A DNA stretch of 64,000 nucleotides from Agarophyton chilense (GCA_030374765.1 JARGXX010000099.1:372001-436000); one strand, 5' to 3'. Numbered from the stretch's first letter, positions 1 through 11,894 are shown. Numbers and translations: made by a program. Notes: a model not told the origin generated them from the letters alone.

Positions 1-1271
1 GTTGGCATAGCCTTTAGACGTGCCAATTGTTGAGATCTCTGCCATCGGTTCTTTTGTACCCATCCTCGTCAGTATTGCTGCGCCTTTTCTCCCTCCGTGT
101 TCGTGGATAGACCTATCGGAAACTCAATTTCTTTCCATTTCCCGCCCCCGTTTCCGTCGCTATTTAACTACATACTACAACTTCACTTTCTGTTATGCAG
201 TGTGCTGCATTTACGACTGTCATTTGCGTTTCGTTTGTCGTTTCGCGTTTCGGTTTGTGCTTTGATGAATGTTGCTCTACATATTTCATTTTGGTGTGGT
301 TATCGGTGCGATTGCTCTCTTGGTCTCTGCGTCTGTTGCTACTGCCGCTGGTTCTGTGCTGTTAGTCTGTTTTCGCTCGGTTCTCACTGTAAGTCTGATT
401 AAACGTGCTAGGGGCTATCACTGCCTCTGCTACAGTCCCCACTGATCTTTTAGCATCCCGTTTTTCCGAGAGTGTAGGCTGTTAGTATTGCTCCGTGTCA
501 CGTTTTTCTCATTGCCTTTACTGTGCCTCTCGCTGGTGTCTTCTCAATGGTGTCGCCCAAACGTTCAAGTAGTGGGGATCGCTGTCTTACCACATCCTAC
601 TGCGTGCAGGGGACTTCGTCGCGTCAAGCGCAGTAGCGTTTCGTAGGTATCCTCCCTGCCTCTGCGGGATTGTGTTTCTGTCACATTCGGTGTCACCTGC
701 TTATCTAGACTGGTTGCCGTCGCTGGACTTCTCGTGACGCATTGCGGGCAACTCCCGTGTTGTGGCAATTCCAAGGTCTTGTTCTTTTTTCTATGGCATT
801 TGCGGCGTTTTTATTGCCTCGTTTTTGGACACAATAGGGCCCGTTATTTGGGCTTTGGCTAGCCTAAATATTCGCACAACCCTCCTTTCGTGCTGTTCAA
901 GTGTTGACGTTGTCGACATCCTCTCTTTTTGCAGCAATCTTGCCTCCTGTCGTTGATACTACTGCATACCTTCGGTCTATTCTCTGCCAGCATTTCGACA
1001 CCATCCAATGCTCCCTGCATCCACGCAAACACCGTTCTCGATGATCCCTCCGAAAGTACTGAAGGTATCCAATAGTGCCCGTGGTAGTAGCTGGGAATCA
1101 ATTCGAATCTACAGAGAGACGAAGAAGTGCTTATTCAAATGAAAATAAAATATTCGTCAGGGATCTGCCTTTTGTGGAGCACGAGGTCTGTGAAGCTGGA
1201 TTTTCTTGCGAACCTCGGATCCAAATGAAGGGACACCCAGACGTTGGTTTAAATCGTGTGGTTGTTGGTAG
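1..1271. other. No confident gene
   Basis: The stretch is pyrimidine-rich on the plus strand. It holds only short open frames (for example 20-265 and 97-402), none with a recognisable domain, and no coherent codon pattern runs across the block. It may be decayed repeat sequence or intergenic DNA. No RNA gene, LTR end or inverted repeat could be placed here. Confidence 0.4.
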
Positions 1272-2120
1272 ATGTCGCTCTTTGTGTCTCCCCTACTTTC
1301 TGCATTCGCTGCGCATGATCCCCAAACGCAGATAAGTTCCTCCCAGATGGGGGAAGACTTACAATTATCGTTCATGTCTTTACCACCCCCTACCAAACCT
1401 CAAGCTAGTGAACATCTTAAAGAAGGCAGAAGATCAACCAAAAAACTGTTGACATTAGCTCAAAAGTGGTCCATAGGCGAATGGATGATAAATTATTCAA
1501 ACATTAACGGCGAAAAAAACATATGCTCCAGGACAGTCAAGCATTTCCCCCAACTCTTTCGCGGTAGCACGAAAGGCAATCTGCAGCGGGCAAGCAGGTA
1601 TTGGCATTCACGATCTGGACTGTGTACGGGACAATGTGTAATAAAGAAGACGGCGAATGTTTCGTTTCTTCGCGCAACCCGACAAGAAATAAAGCGGCAC
1701 TACTGCAAGGCGAAGGTTGTTAGAGGGAGGAGGGTGACACCATAGGTGTTGGGACTGCATGAAAACTTGGTAGAGGAGTTTAATCGGCTGAGAAAAAGTG
1801 GGGTTAAGTTTAACGGAGATTTATTACGTCCCGTACCACTACATCTGATTCAATCTAAACTAAAATTTGATCCATATTACTCTACAATGTCGACACAAAA
1901 AGCTGCAACTCAATCAAGGAACACAAACGACACGCTGGTTTCGAACTTTCAGGTAACGGAAAGGCATTGTAAGTGTGAGGCGTGTCGGCCCATCTCGTAC
2001 TCATCGACTGCTTTCTTCAACGCCCCATGGTCGCTCGGGGAGCGAAAAATAACAAAACGAGCCATTTCCGGAATGTATGTGACCGTATTTCCGAGCAAAC
2101 CGAAACAGGCCTTGTCATAA
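1272..2120 (+). pseudogene. Broken DNA-transposase-like fragment
   Basis: Two consecutive open stretches share one frame and are separated by a TAG at 1743-1745. The joined frame carries a helix-turn-helix-like region (KWSIGEWMINYS, then a basic segment) followed by VLGLHENLVEEFNRLRKSG. That resembles the N-terminal DNA-binding part of pogo/Jerky-type transposases known from protist genomes. The TAG sits where a Trp would fit (TGG to TAG). No downstream DDE catalytic domain is visible, so this would be a truncated relic. The assignment rests on resemblance only, and another transposase family or a non-coding frame is possible. Confidence 0.33.
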
Positions 2121-2852
2121 AACCCAGTGCGCGTGTAGAATGAGTCCCAATGTTCTGAAAAGCCCATCGAACCCATCGATTCAAGCTTAGCATCTACGGC
2201 TAAGCGTAACTTCTCCCCTTGAGACGTTTTCACCATGAACACTACCAGAAGCTTCGACTTCACGATGATGTACTTCTCGGTCTCTTCAGTCAAGGTAACC
2301 TCACGTGTGCATTTTTTATAGAAGAAGTCGGACGCAGTTTATTCTTGATGTCAGAATAGTTCTAGGGCCTTATATTCGTTATATTTTCTTTGCATGAAGA
2401 CATTTTTGTACAGGAAAAGGAAATGGCAAAGGATGGTTCACGAATTACTGGAGAAAACAACGCGGGGAACTGCTGACGACGATGACATTGTTACTTTCTC
2501 GAACCTTGAATGTAGTACCATACAAGGCTTCTCTCGCACAAGCGTACCCTTTGGTTTACATTTTTTGTTGTCCTCCCTCTCTCCTTTCCCAATTTTGCCG
2601 CTCTAAGGAAGGTTGTGATATTTCAGCTTGCGAGAGGCTGCGTCCGCGCCACACATGGACACAGCCCCATGGAAAGGCCTACAACAGAAGCAAGAATCTA
2701 TGACGTTTATCCGTCCCCTGCTGAGAAGCAACTGGAATCTGCTCCGCACGATGCTTGTGCAAACGATGCGTACTTTCGTGTATTTGAGTACGTTTGATCG
2801 AGGGATAGGTTGCAAGAGGGTAGTTATGTATTCCTACACTGTGTAATACTAT
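2121..2852. other. No recognisable gene
   Basis: Only short frames on both strands, none with a domain that can be named. The block ends at the left LTR of the minus-strand copia element. The five bases before that LTR (actat) do not match those after the right LTR (tcttc), so the insertion boundary has changed or the LTR ends have eroded. Confidence 0.4.
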
Positions 2853-3162
2853 CGTTAGAACACCTGTCGCAACTGTACCGTTTTCAGAGATTGTACGATG
2901 AAATTCTTGGTAGGAAACGGTGGGTGCGTGGAGAGGGTTTGAAAGCAAAGAGACGAATTAAGACTGGTGTAAAGCGTCTTTTCGGTTTGCGTAGAAATGC
3001 TTTCAGAAGCTTTCTTTCCCAGTTATTCTTCCTACATACCCGGCAATTGTAGTGCTGTGGAGGTCAGAGAAAGTACAATATACGCTGCGGTGCCTTTGCA
3101 CGACGGCGCAACTCGTTGGCGGGCAAAAGGGTAATAATTAAAAGAAATTACTGCTCGGCGCA
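2853..3162 (-). repeat. 3' LTR of copia element E
   Basis: This direct repeat of 8842-9150 can be followed from the GTTA(A/G)AAC region to ...CTGCTCGGCGCA. The intact partner starts TG and ends CA; in this copy the first base has changed (CG). The downstream ~1.1 kb is internal to the element. Confidence 0.7.
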
Positions 3163-3342
3163 TCTCCGAGATACACCAGCTCACTTGCAGCCCACCGTGC
3201 ACAGCTCTAATGGACACTCCCTTCATTTCCCGATCTGGTACCGCAGTGACCATCCACAACCCTCGTACGTGGTAAAAACTACCCTTCGGCGCCTTTCTTT
3301 GCACATACTCGACTTTCGGGTGACGTTTTGTTCCACATACGA

Positions 3343-3693
3343 ATGGCGCTCGATCTCGCAGGCAACCAAAACGATGGGAGCGCAAACGATAGCAAGAGCA
3401 AACTATTTTCAATCGAGGAGGTAATGGCTGCTAACTGTTCCGTATTAAACGGGCGCGTATTGGCAGCGGAGCGATTCTATGCCACTTCGAGCGAAAAGAA
3501 TGGCACAGAATCCATAATTGGAATCGGTATTTCCACGCTACAGTCTTGTGCGTGTAAAAACGTAACGTATAGCGTACGCGGTCAAACGCAGCGATCCAAG
3601 TCCAGACCTGTTCCTGCGCTGCCTGCGTTCCAAATTATCAAGCGCAATTTTCGACGAGCGAGAATTATAGTGCGGAGCCCTGTTCTTCAGTAG
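3343..3693 (+). CDS. Unrecognised open frame, antisense in copia E
   Basis: An ATG at 3343 opens a 116-codon frame that lies in the 3' region of copia E on the opposite strand. It has no recognised domain and its C-terminus is basic. It could be a piece of captured host sequence, an antisense frame of the element, or chance. It is followed at once by another plus-strand frame (3789-4244) in a different phase. Confidence 0.2.
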   Translation: MALDLAGNQNDGSANDSKSKLFSIEEVMAANCSVLNGRVLAAERFYATSSEKNGTESIIGIGISTLQSCACKNVTYSVRGQTQRSKSRPVPALPAFQIIKRNFRRARIIVRSPVLQ

Positions 3694-3788
3694 TGTTTGG
3701 ATAACCCGGGTTCTCCCTGACTAAGGTGGGACCCGGAGCACGGGGACGAAGCCAAAAGGCTCGCAAATTCTTCGTCGAGAGTAGACAC

Positions 3789-4244
3789 ATGATCATTATA
3801 AAGCGTTCGAAAGGCCTCTGTCCCTCTTTCGCTATCGCCAATGGCGTTGGAAGGTTAACAAACGAACAAGTTGGGCGTCGCGTGCAAATTGCAATTTCAA
3901 ACAACGATTTGACTTGCAAATCGATCGGAGTCTGTCAGCGTGTCCTTCACGAAGCTCAAGGAGGTCTCAAAATTGCAAAGGTTCGTGACGGGCAATTCAA
4001 GACAAAAATCTTCGATTGGATTGCGATGCGAAAAAAAGAAATATGGATATTTCGAATGCGTGCGGGTAACGACATTGGCCGCTGCGTGATGGTCGATGGC
4101 GAACGTAGCGAGATAGTCGACATCGAAGAAAGGAAAGTGATGCGAAATTGCGAAGCAGCACTCAGAGCTTGCGGCGGAGATGATGCTGAAGGACTATATA
4201 TCGCTGAAGTACGACTACCTCAGAGTTTCTCTTCTACCAAGTAA
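3789..4244 (+). CDS. Unrecognised open frame, antisense in copia E
   Basis: This 151-codon frame runs from the first ATG (the open frame extends upstream to a GTG at 3726) and ends 20 bases before the convergent copia RNase H end at 4264. The predicted protein is mixed alpha/beta-like, with no named domain, signal peptide or membrane segment. Its placement between RNase H and the 3' LTR, on the opposite strand, parallels the antisense frames of the three gypsy elements further along the window, but no sequence similarity to them is seen. Real coding status is uncertain. Confidence 0.25.
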   Translation: MIIIKRSKGLCPSFAIANGVGRLTNEQVGRRVQIAISNNDLTCKSIGVCQRVLHEAQGGLKIAKVRDGQFKTKIFDWIAMRKKEIWIFRMRAGNDIGRCVMVDGERSEIVDIEERKVMRNCEAALRACGGDDAEGLYIAEVRLPQSFSSTK

Positions 4245-4263
4245 ATTTATTTAAGGTTCCATC

Positions 4264-5740
4264 TTAGTTGCGTACAATCCATTGCTCTGGACGTACATCC
4301 AGTACACCAGTTGAAATGACTTCCCTTAAAGATGCCTGTTGCATCGACTTCGTAAGGCCATCAGCTATATTCTTCGAACTTCTCACGAATCCAATATTAG
4401 AGATAGCTCTCCTTTTGAATCCTTCTCTAGCAGCAGCGATGTCAAGCATAGTTCTCTTTTCCGATGTGCGTGAACCTTTGGGTATCAAATTAAGTAGGGA
4501 ATTTCTATCGGTAAACACAGACACTGGGACTCGTTTCCCTACGATATGGCATATCACATCTGCCAACGTCGCTGTAACATCAAAGAGGTCACTGAAGGCG
4601 ATGAATTCACCTGCCATTGCTGAGCGCGTTACTCACTTAGATTTGTAGGATCTGAAATGAATAGGAGCTGCTCTTTCGGCATCGTCACCAAGGACACAGA
4701 TGTGGCCTCATTTCGAAGATAAGTCACGATTGTTGGCGAAAGAGGAGTCCGAAAAGCCAACAATTTGTAAGCAATCAAGCTTCAAAGGAGGTATTAGAAG
4801 CTATACGGGGTTTTATTAAGCAGAACGAACAGCTCTGTCCAGTTGCTTGATAATCTTTCCCCTTTCCTCATTAAATAGCTCCTCAGTGACCTGTGATAAT
4901 TGTGATATTTCGAATTGGAAATCTGGCCAGGTGTTTGAAAGCCAAGATAGTCTCATGCACGTAGGTCGAAAAGCAGGAAGAGATGCGGTTTTTGGAAGTT
5001 CTTCAAGCTTCCTCAAAAACTCGTGCTGATTCTGTATTATAGTCCCATCCTTTTCCCGAATGAGCGAAAATCCCGTGAAAGTGCAAGGCAAATACACGTC
5101 GTCCGTCATTTCAAACTTTATCTTCGTTTCCTTGCAGTATTACAGGAAGGAAGAGTCACTGCATCCCAAAAGATCATCTACACAACCACCAGATAGTCCA
5201 TTGAGTATACCGTCCTTCATGTGAGTATAAAGAGCCTGGTCCGATCGAGTGGGTACCATGGTGCCATAAATACCCAGACTCACACAACCCACACAGTGGT
5301 TTTCCCACCTGAAGGCATTGAGAAGGATGGAGTTCAATTTCAGGAACGGGATTCCAGATCAATATCTGGCACAGGATAGGTTCTGTTGATTGAAGGTAGG
5401 CTTGAATAATATCAGAGGTCCAGATATCAAACTTATACATTGCGGCCAGTGCTAACAAGAGCCTGAATGATGAAGGTTGTAGCGTGGTTGTGGAATGTAC
5501 CATCATATTCTTCATGCGATCCCGATGTCCGTCGATTACGTATCTATCTTTGTACTTCACTTTCTCATCCTCAGTAGACTTGATTGCGAGCACAAATCTC
5601 CCTGGTAGGACGTTTGAATTTGTCAGGATATCTTCTCTCAAGATGAGCTTGAAAGTCTCCCTGCTCAGCAGATTCTTGATCTCCCTTCTCTTGGCACAAA
5701 TCATCTTATTCGACATGACTCTTGAGTCATTTTTGTCCAA
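4264..5740 (-). pseudogene. Copia E reverse transcriptase-RNase H, broken
   Basis: Three minus-strand fragments are in order. 5740-5174 has the RT fingers/palm start (KYKDRYVIDGHRD, then DIWTSDIIQAYLQS, where the second D matches the first catalytic Asp). 5109-4816 has a late RT/connection segment. 4617-4264 ends RNase H (SVFTDRNSLLNLI, then SSKNIADGLTK, the typical copia RNase H tail). The YVDD-box region lies in the damaged gap between the first two fragments. Frameshifts and stops separate all three, so no functional enzyme can be made. Confidence 0.72.
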
Positions 5741-5832
5741 GATTTCCGTCAGATAATCTTTGAAATCTTTCGGGGAAGCAAAAAAACCTTAGGCTCTGTC
5801 GAAGATCTGGAAAGAATGAGTGTACCAACGTC

Positions 5833-6810
5833 TCAGGTGGCCCATTCGCGATGCGTTTGCCGTAGAGGCTGGTGATACCTCTCGCCAATGCCAAGACTTG
5901 AGTGCGCTTTTATCCCAGTTCGGTCAACATGAACATTGGAGAGGGCTGCGATGTTAATGAACATAGGACTAAATGCTGTTCCTTGGGCAGTCAGAATTCG
6001 GTTCGGTAGTCCAGTGTATAGGGCTGGCCACCACAAGAGTATCTTTTGCCAGATAGTCTTTGTCGATACATCCGAGGGAAAACATGCAGCATAGACGTGT
6101 GTACCTTCGTCTATAATTTGCAACACCGGTTTCCCGTACAGATACATGATATCGAGAAGGATTTTCTCATTGTAGCGAACATTCTCAGCACCAATTACAA
6201 CTCGAAAACGAGTCGGGGCGTTACTAATCCTTTGACAAAGATCACGTCTCTTCGTCAGGTCCTTGAGAATGGACAGTGATTCTGGTATAGCTTCTTCCGG
6301 GCGAGCGCGTTTCATCAAGTTGAAGAGCTTTTCGGCAGAGGGGTGAAAGAACTGCTTGTGAAGTTTCATCAGTTGGGACCTCGTGACGTATATTTGGCTC
6401 TGTAGAGCTATATCTACAAATACATGCCCTCTTCTGGCTCGACGAGGTGGAATAGACCATTTGTAAAAAAACTGTTCCAGTCCATGGTCGTTTTGAATGC
6501 GAGATCGCTTCGTCCACCGATTGGAGACTGTGTAAGCGATCAGAGGTTCTTTGTCAAGAATGTCCATACCCAGGAGTGCAGGTATGTCACCCTTGATGAC
6601 ATCCCATTTTACCAGCATTGGAGGAACATTAGCAGGCGTAGCCAAAGAAGGAATGATATGACCAAGAGAGTCGAAGGTGGTATCAGAAAAGCGGAATCTC
6701 GCCTTGACCGGATTTTTCATGAGCCCTAGCATGCGAATAATCTGTTCAGAATACATCCGTTGCACCACAACGCACTTCGGTTCTCTAACACCCACGCCGA
6801 ACCCATGCAA
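5833..6810 (-). pseudogene. Copia E protease-integrase, broken
   Basis: A 325-codon frame. The start contains a protease tail (ALLGMDILD, the flap-to-C-terminus signature of copia proteases). An integrase follows: an HKQFFHPSAEKLF segment matches the first half of the HHCC zinc finger, then ILLDIMYLYGKP with the first catalytic Asp and RILTAQGTAFSP at the second, where the Asp is lost. The catalytic Glu region at the end is also altered. Upstream protease active-site sequence was not found in frame. It lies between Gag and RT as expected for Ty1/copia. Confidence 0.65.
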
Positions 6811-7043
6811 TCGAGAACGTCGATGTTCTTACACAGTGGTTCCCAAGTGAAAATCCAATACATCAACATCCTGAATGACTTCCTTGCGCCTCGGGTGAGT
6901 GGTTCGGTGGGAAGCTATCCAACGGGCTGGGCGACGAATATGAGGCTTGTTCCTTCTTCGCCCTACTGAAAATCTTGAGGGCCCGGGTCACTGAGGGGAT
7001 TGACTTGGCTACTCATTGAACCTGCTAAGTAGTGAGTATACCA

Positions 7044-8836
7044 CTACTTATCAGTTGATACACTGTCAGGGGCATTCTCGGTAGCCTTCACTATCGTTAC
7101 TTCGTCAAACAGATGGACTTCGTAGTCGCTATTATCGGGCTCATATTCCTTATGAGTGTCCGAGACCTCATCAGGTGTATAAGTCTCTCCCTCCATGCCA
7201 AGAATTAGCTCAGAAACGATGTGAACAGCGGATTTACCGTTCTTCAAGCGATGGCGGACTTGGCTACGAATAGAACCAGAATTGCAGCGATGACCGGGCT
7301 GCCAAGAGGCACGGCACCTGTGAAATTCGTTCCTTCGTTGGCTTTCTTCAAACGAGCGAAGAGTTGGAAATGTAGCCATTTAATGGCGTGCTTCCTGGTG
7401 ACGGAAGTCCTTGCGAGGATCATGCTTGCGAACACGCCTCGGGTCTTTTCCTTACTGTTGGAAGAAGGTTTGGCCCTCGACAAGATGAGTTCCGGGAGAC
7501 CAGTGTGCTTCTTCAATTTCTTCTTCCATCTGTAGGTTTTCGCGAAGAGATGTAATGAAGCCATTAAAGGTATACTTCGACGTCACGATGTTGCTGATCG
7601 GCAGCTTTGACCATGACAAAACTAGTAAAGCCTTCTTTTGATAATCAATCTTGTAGGCCTCAGAGCGGAATTGCGGTGGACACTGAAGATAAAGTTTTTC
7701 GATGACAGTGACTATCTTTGTCAACCCTTCTGAGGTAGAACTGATCTCCCTCTCAGCGATGAACTTGTCGATTCTCAGAGTGCTCAGCTTGCCGTACTCT
7801 TGCAACTGGCGAGCGTTGCTGTTGTACTCGGCTACCATAAGCTTAGCCATATCTTCTAATACCATATCATCACTTGCATTGTTGAAGAAGAAAGTGCGGG
7901 ATGGCCCATAGAGGAAATTTTCGAAGTAGTCAGCTTTCTATGAAGGAGTAAGACGGTGCTTTCGAGCACAGACGATTTAGTATCGTAGAGTGAGCTCAAT
8001 GGACTGGTTCAGCTCTCCCTTAAAGAGGCTGTACTTGAAATGTTGGATAACATAGCTCGCCTTGCGAGTATCTTCGGCAATAGATTGAACACGAATGGCT
8101 GCAGAAGGCAAACTTCGTCGGTATTGATTTCTAGGAATGAAATCGGAAGGAGTAATCTCAGCTACTCTGTGTAAACCTTGTTTTTGTTTTGTATCATCAT
8201 CGCCCTGGACCTGGTCTCGATACTGGTGTAGAGAGAGTACAAGCGAATCACTCTCGTCTGTTTCGTTATCACGAAGACTTGTAGCAGATAGGTAATGGCC
8301 TCCTTCATTTCGTAGGACGCAAGAAGCAGCTCTGCTACTACGATAGAGCTCTATTTTTTGCTCTCATTGTGTCCATGGACGCATCTGTCAAATTGGTTAA
8401 CCAGAGATGGGTCAAGATAGGCCGGTTTGTTGTCTCTCTCGAAGACAAAACCAAAAATTTATCAAACACATCATGATTTTTGTCCAGGTCATTAAGTTCA
8501 GAGACATCTTGGAGCTGTTGAATCGAGAGCAATGGTGCCTGGAAGAATCCTGGATTAAAGATTACTTCCGGAGATGGTAGGACGCTCTTAAAAACTCCTT
8601 CGATCTCATCCTTAGGTGATTGCGAAAATGGTGTCTATGAACCACTCTCATCCATTACGGGATACACGCTAAGCACAAAAAAGGCAAAGTCTCGTAGTGG
8701 CTTTCTTGTTTCTGTTTGTGGCTCAATATTTGTCGCCAAGCGCTTCATGCGATCATACCGAGGTCACATTTGGGAGCAGGTAGACAAAACCATAGAGGCT
8801 TTATGATATTATTGCAGCAAAGTGCTCAGAATCCAT
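7044..8836 (-). pseudogene. Copia E Gag, broken
   Basis: Fragments at 8532-8338, 7865-7452, 7564-7244 and 7379-7044 lie upstream of the protease/integrase on the same strand. The 7865-7452 piece has the helical character of copia Gag (KIVTVIEKLYLQCPPQFRSEAY...). The 7379-7044 piece carries WQPGHRCN, the right half of a CCHC zinc knuckle; the left cysteines are in a neighbouring frame or lost. A short ATG frame at 8836, just inside the 5' LTR, could mark the original start. Several frame changes make the gene inactive. Confidence 0.55.
8823..8835 (-). promoter_or_regulatory. Primer-binding-site-like sequence of copia E
   Basis: Just inside the right (5') LTR the minus strand reads TGGATTCTGAGCA. 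That differs at three positions from the TGGTATCAGAGCA type of site found in many plant copia elements, which is complementary to the 3' end of initiator tRNA-Met. The spacing and orientation support the minus-strand assignment of element E. Confidence 0.4.
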
Positions 8837-8841
8837 ATTGG

Positions 8842-9150
8842 TGTTAAAACATTTGTTGCAACTGTACTGTTTCCAGAAATTGTACGATCGAATTCTTGGT
8901 AAGAAGCGGTGTATGTGCCGAGAGGGTTTGATAGAAAAGAGACGAATTGAGACTGGTGATAAGCGTCTCTGGGTTTCGCGTAAAAAACTTTCATAAGCTT
9001 TATTTCCCAGTTATACGTCCTACCTTCATGGCAATTATAGTGCTGTTGAGGTCAGAAAAAGCGTAATATACGCTGCGGTGCCATTGCACGCCGGGGCTAC
9101 TCGACGGTGGGAAAAACGGAAAGAATTAAAATAAATTACTGCTCGGCGCA
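8842..9150 (-). repeat. 5' LTR of copia element E
   Basis: Partner of 2853-3162. It starts TGTTAAAACA and ends CGGCGCA, giving the usual TG...CA ends. The base after it, at 9151, is already inside the open Gag frame of the DIRS-like element. Confidence 0.7.
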
Positions 9151-9162
9151 TCTTCTAAACGC

Positions 9163-9969
9163 GTGACGGGGGGCAAAGAGGGTGAATCCTCGAGTGAATA
9201 CGAGTCCGAGTCCGCTCCGGATTCGGACTCTGAGGAAGAGGCTACTACGCGCTCCAGTGAAATGCAGAAAATTCTTTCTTTCATGGAGGGGTTGGAGAAG
9301 GCGCAGAAACGCATGACTAAAGACATTAAGGAATTGAAGGAGTCGCGGAAAAACTCAAAGAAGAAGTCAAAGGTGGACGATTTTCTTGTCGACATCAGAC
9401 AGGCGATGGAAGGAGTTGTTGTCGATTCTGGCAATGACTCTGGTTCAGAGTCCGACGATGGAGACGAGGGGATTTCGAGCCTTGCGAAGAAGGCTTTGAG
9501 TTCGAAGCGGCAGAAGGCGAACAAAAAGTTCTGGGTTGCTTTCGCTAGCAAACCGTTTCCTGAACAATATGTTTCGGTTGACAGTCTTGAAGGGGAAAAT
9601 ATGCTCCGCAAAGCCCTGAAGAATTATCCGACGGTCTCTGCGTGGGTTGAAGCTCGTCATTTGACGGGCATTCGGAACCGCCGGGAAGCTGCAACACTAG
9701 CTCGGGTTATCGACTGCCTCATCAGCTCTTTGGGCATTATGCGCGCTAAAAATGAGTTGGCGGTGGAGTTGGCAATTTCCAGGTTGGCTGCAGTGACAAT
9801 GGTTGATAAGACTGGCAACTGGGAAGCGGCCAGAGAACTCGAAGAGGAGCACGACGATTTGATAAGCGAGTCAATGAAGCGAAGGCTTCACAAGTCGGCA
9901 AAACTTCGTAAGGAGTTTAAGAAGGATAATTCTGCCTTGCGGAAGCAAGGAGACGGGAACGAAAATTAA
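9163..9969 (+). CDS. DIRS-like Gag protein, 5' truncated
   Basis: This open frame has no ATG near its left end (first ATG at 9262) and runs upstream into the copia LTR boundary, so the real N-terminus is probably lost. The N-terminal ~50 residues are acidic and Ser-rich (Glu/Asp/Ser runs), followed by a coiled-coil-like Lys/Glu stretch (residues ~35-75), a second acidic patch, then a helical region and a basic C-terminus. It lies 68 bases upstream of the RT frame, as Gag does in DIRS elements. No zinc knuckle is seen. The role as structural protein is inferred from position. A CAA-rich run separates it from the RT frame at about 9975-10010. Confidence 0.5.
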   Translation: MTGGKEGESSSEYESESAPDSDSEEEATTRSSEMQKILSFMEGLEKAQKRMTKDIKELKESRKNSKKKSKVDDFLVDIRQAMEGVVVDSGNDSGSESDDGDEGISSLAKKALSSKRQKANKKFWVAFASKPFPEQYVSVDSLEGENMLRKALKNYPTVSAWVEARHLTGIRNRREAATLARVIDCLISSLGIMRAKNELAVELAISRLAAVTMVDKTGNWEAARELEEEHDDLISESMKRRLHKSAKLRKEFKKDNSALRKQGDGNEN

Positions 9970-10037
9970 TATAAAAACAACGACAGCAACAGCAACAACA
10001 ACAACAACAAATTTTTAATTCGGCGGGCAGGCGGGAC

Positions 10038-11894
10038 GTGCTTCCTATGTCAGGGGCGTCTGATATACAGGACGGGGATACAAAGAAAGCAAGCGCACGA
10101 CAACGACAAAAGTGGAGACGCAAGAAGAAAATCCAAAGTATACTTGAGGGACTTCGAAGTGGGCTTAATTGCTTGTATGCCGGGCATGTCTACCCCTTTC
10201 TGCCGGTACAAGAGAGGAACGATGTCCAAAGCCTGGCGAGCAATATCTTGCAAGGCATCGGGGAGGACTCATACCTCCGAAATTATTTCGTTGCGGAGGA
10301 GTCGGTAGGAGAGGTTGATTCTACGTTCGAATACAGTGACCCACACCAATGGGTCTGGCTGAATCCGGACCGAGTATCATTTTCAGAAAATGGTCTGGCA
10401 GCCTCGGCTGATATTATGTCATTACTACCAGGGGATATACAGCTACCATATATGACTAGAAAAATTATCCGAGAAGATGAAGACGTGAAAGGAACTAAGA
10501 AGCCGTTTTGTGGAGTGAAGGCGAAAGATTACAATGCCCTGACTAGAAAATTGGTGGAAGGGGGGTTAGTAGATTTGAGGGAAAGAAAACCGAAAGTTGT
10601 AAATGGTGTTTTTGCGGTTCCTAAAAAAGAGGGAAAACAAAGGCTCATAATCGACGCTCGGAGCGCTAACCTTCAGTTTACCGATCCACCAAAAATCGAT
10701 CTTCCTAACCCAGGGCATCTGGCGAGATTACACATCCCGGAAGGACGAACGCTTTATGTTGGAAAGTCAGACATGGACAATCAATACCACCGAATGAAAT
10801 TACCGGGATGGATGAGTACGTATTTTGGTTTGCCACCAATCGAAGTCGGAAGGAAAAAATTATTCCCCGTCATGCTCTCAATGTCCATGGGGTAGTCACA
10901 CTCTGTCTTTGTGGCTCAGAAAATCCATCTAGAAATCTTAGCTCGCGCTAAGCTCTGCATGGACGACTGGGTAGCGGATTCAATTTCCGTTGGCGAATAT
11001 AAATTTGAAGCTTACGTGGACGATTATTTTTCGTTTGGAACAAGCAAAGAGATGTCGGAAAGAAATCTGCGGGCCGTGATAAAGGAGTCTGAGCGTAGCT
11101 CTTTGCCTTCGCAGGCGACAAAAGTATCATGGCCGGCAGAAGGAGAAAGTACAGAAGTCTTGGGAATTGAAGTCGGGAAAAATGGCGTATTGATGCCAAA
11201 ACGGGAAAAAATGAGAACGCTGATAACATTTACTGAAAACATGCTGAAAAAGAAGATATGGAAGGTACAAGAAGTACAAAGCATAATTGGAAAATGGGCT
11301 TGGTTTATGCTATTGAGGAGGCCACTCTTTTCGGTCTTCGAAATAATATATTCCATTACGTTCTCAACCAAAGAATATGTTGGCGGCAACGTAGTTAGCC
11401 GGAAGGAGCTGGAATTAATTTTAAAAATAGCACCGTTGATCGGGATTAATATTTCTACGCCGTTCAACACAACAATCCTTTGTACAGACGCAAGCTTAAT
11501 TGGTGGAGGAGTAGTTTATACCGAGTGCCGAGATCATTTGAAAATTTGCGAAGGGTCGGATCGGATTGAATGGATTGAAGAACAGGAGTGGAAAATTGCG
11601 ATACGACATCGTTGGAAGAAAAAACACCCGATACACATTCTAGAGGGCGAAGAAGTCATTCTTGGTCTGCGTTGGCTTCTTCGAAATCGGAACAATTATC
11701 GAACACGGATAATTATGTTTATTGATAACCAGTCGCTTCTTGGAGCTTTGCTAAAGGGACGTAGCAGTAATTGAAGCTTTAACCGGATCCGCAGACGCGT
11801 TGCCGCGTTGGTACTCGTTGGTGATCTAACAATGGATTATTTTTATGTCCCTGGTGGGAAAAATCCAGCCGATGAACCGTCACGGGCTTTTTGA
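10038..11894 (+). pseudogene. DIRS-like reverse transcriptase-RNase H with two nonsense codons
   Basis: A single frame is open from 10038 to a TGA at 11892-11894 apart from a TAG at 10893-10895 and a TGA at 11772-11774. Domains in order: N-terminal extension; RT with FAVPKKEGKQRLIIDAR, GKSDMDNQYHRMKLP (first catalytic Asp) and AYVDDYF (YVDD box); RNase H with LCTDASLIGGG and MFIDNQSLL; and the family tail YVPGGKNPADEPS. The TAG falls in the conserved ...MG-W-S...FVAQ stretch, where Trp is expected. The TGA falls where an Arg (CGA) is plausible. Each is explicable by one transition, and no frameshift is needed. Copies without these stops elsewhere in the genome would show that this is recent decay. 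Confidence 0.8.

Larger units (their letters stand above)
2853..9150 (-). mobile_element. Old Ty1/copia retrotransposon (element E)
   Basis: Direct repeats of ~310 bp (2853-3162 and 8842-9150) flank a minus-strand copia-type coding region: Gag near 8.6-7.0 kb, protease/integrase at 6.8-5.8 kb, RT and RNase H at 5.7-4.26 kb. That order (integrase before RT) defines Ty1/copia. The LTRs are only about 80% identical by eye and all genes carry stops or frameshifts, so the copy is old and dead. About 1.1 kb between RNase H and the 3' LTR holds two plus-strand open frames. No target-site duplication is visible. The right LTR ends exactly where the DIRS-like Gag frame begins, which suggests this element landed in, or recombined with, that element. 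Confidence 0.75.
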
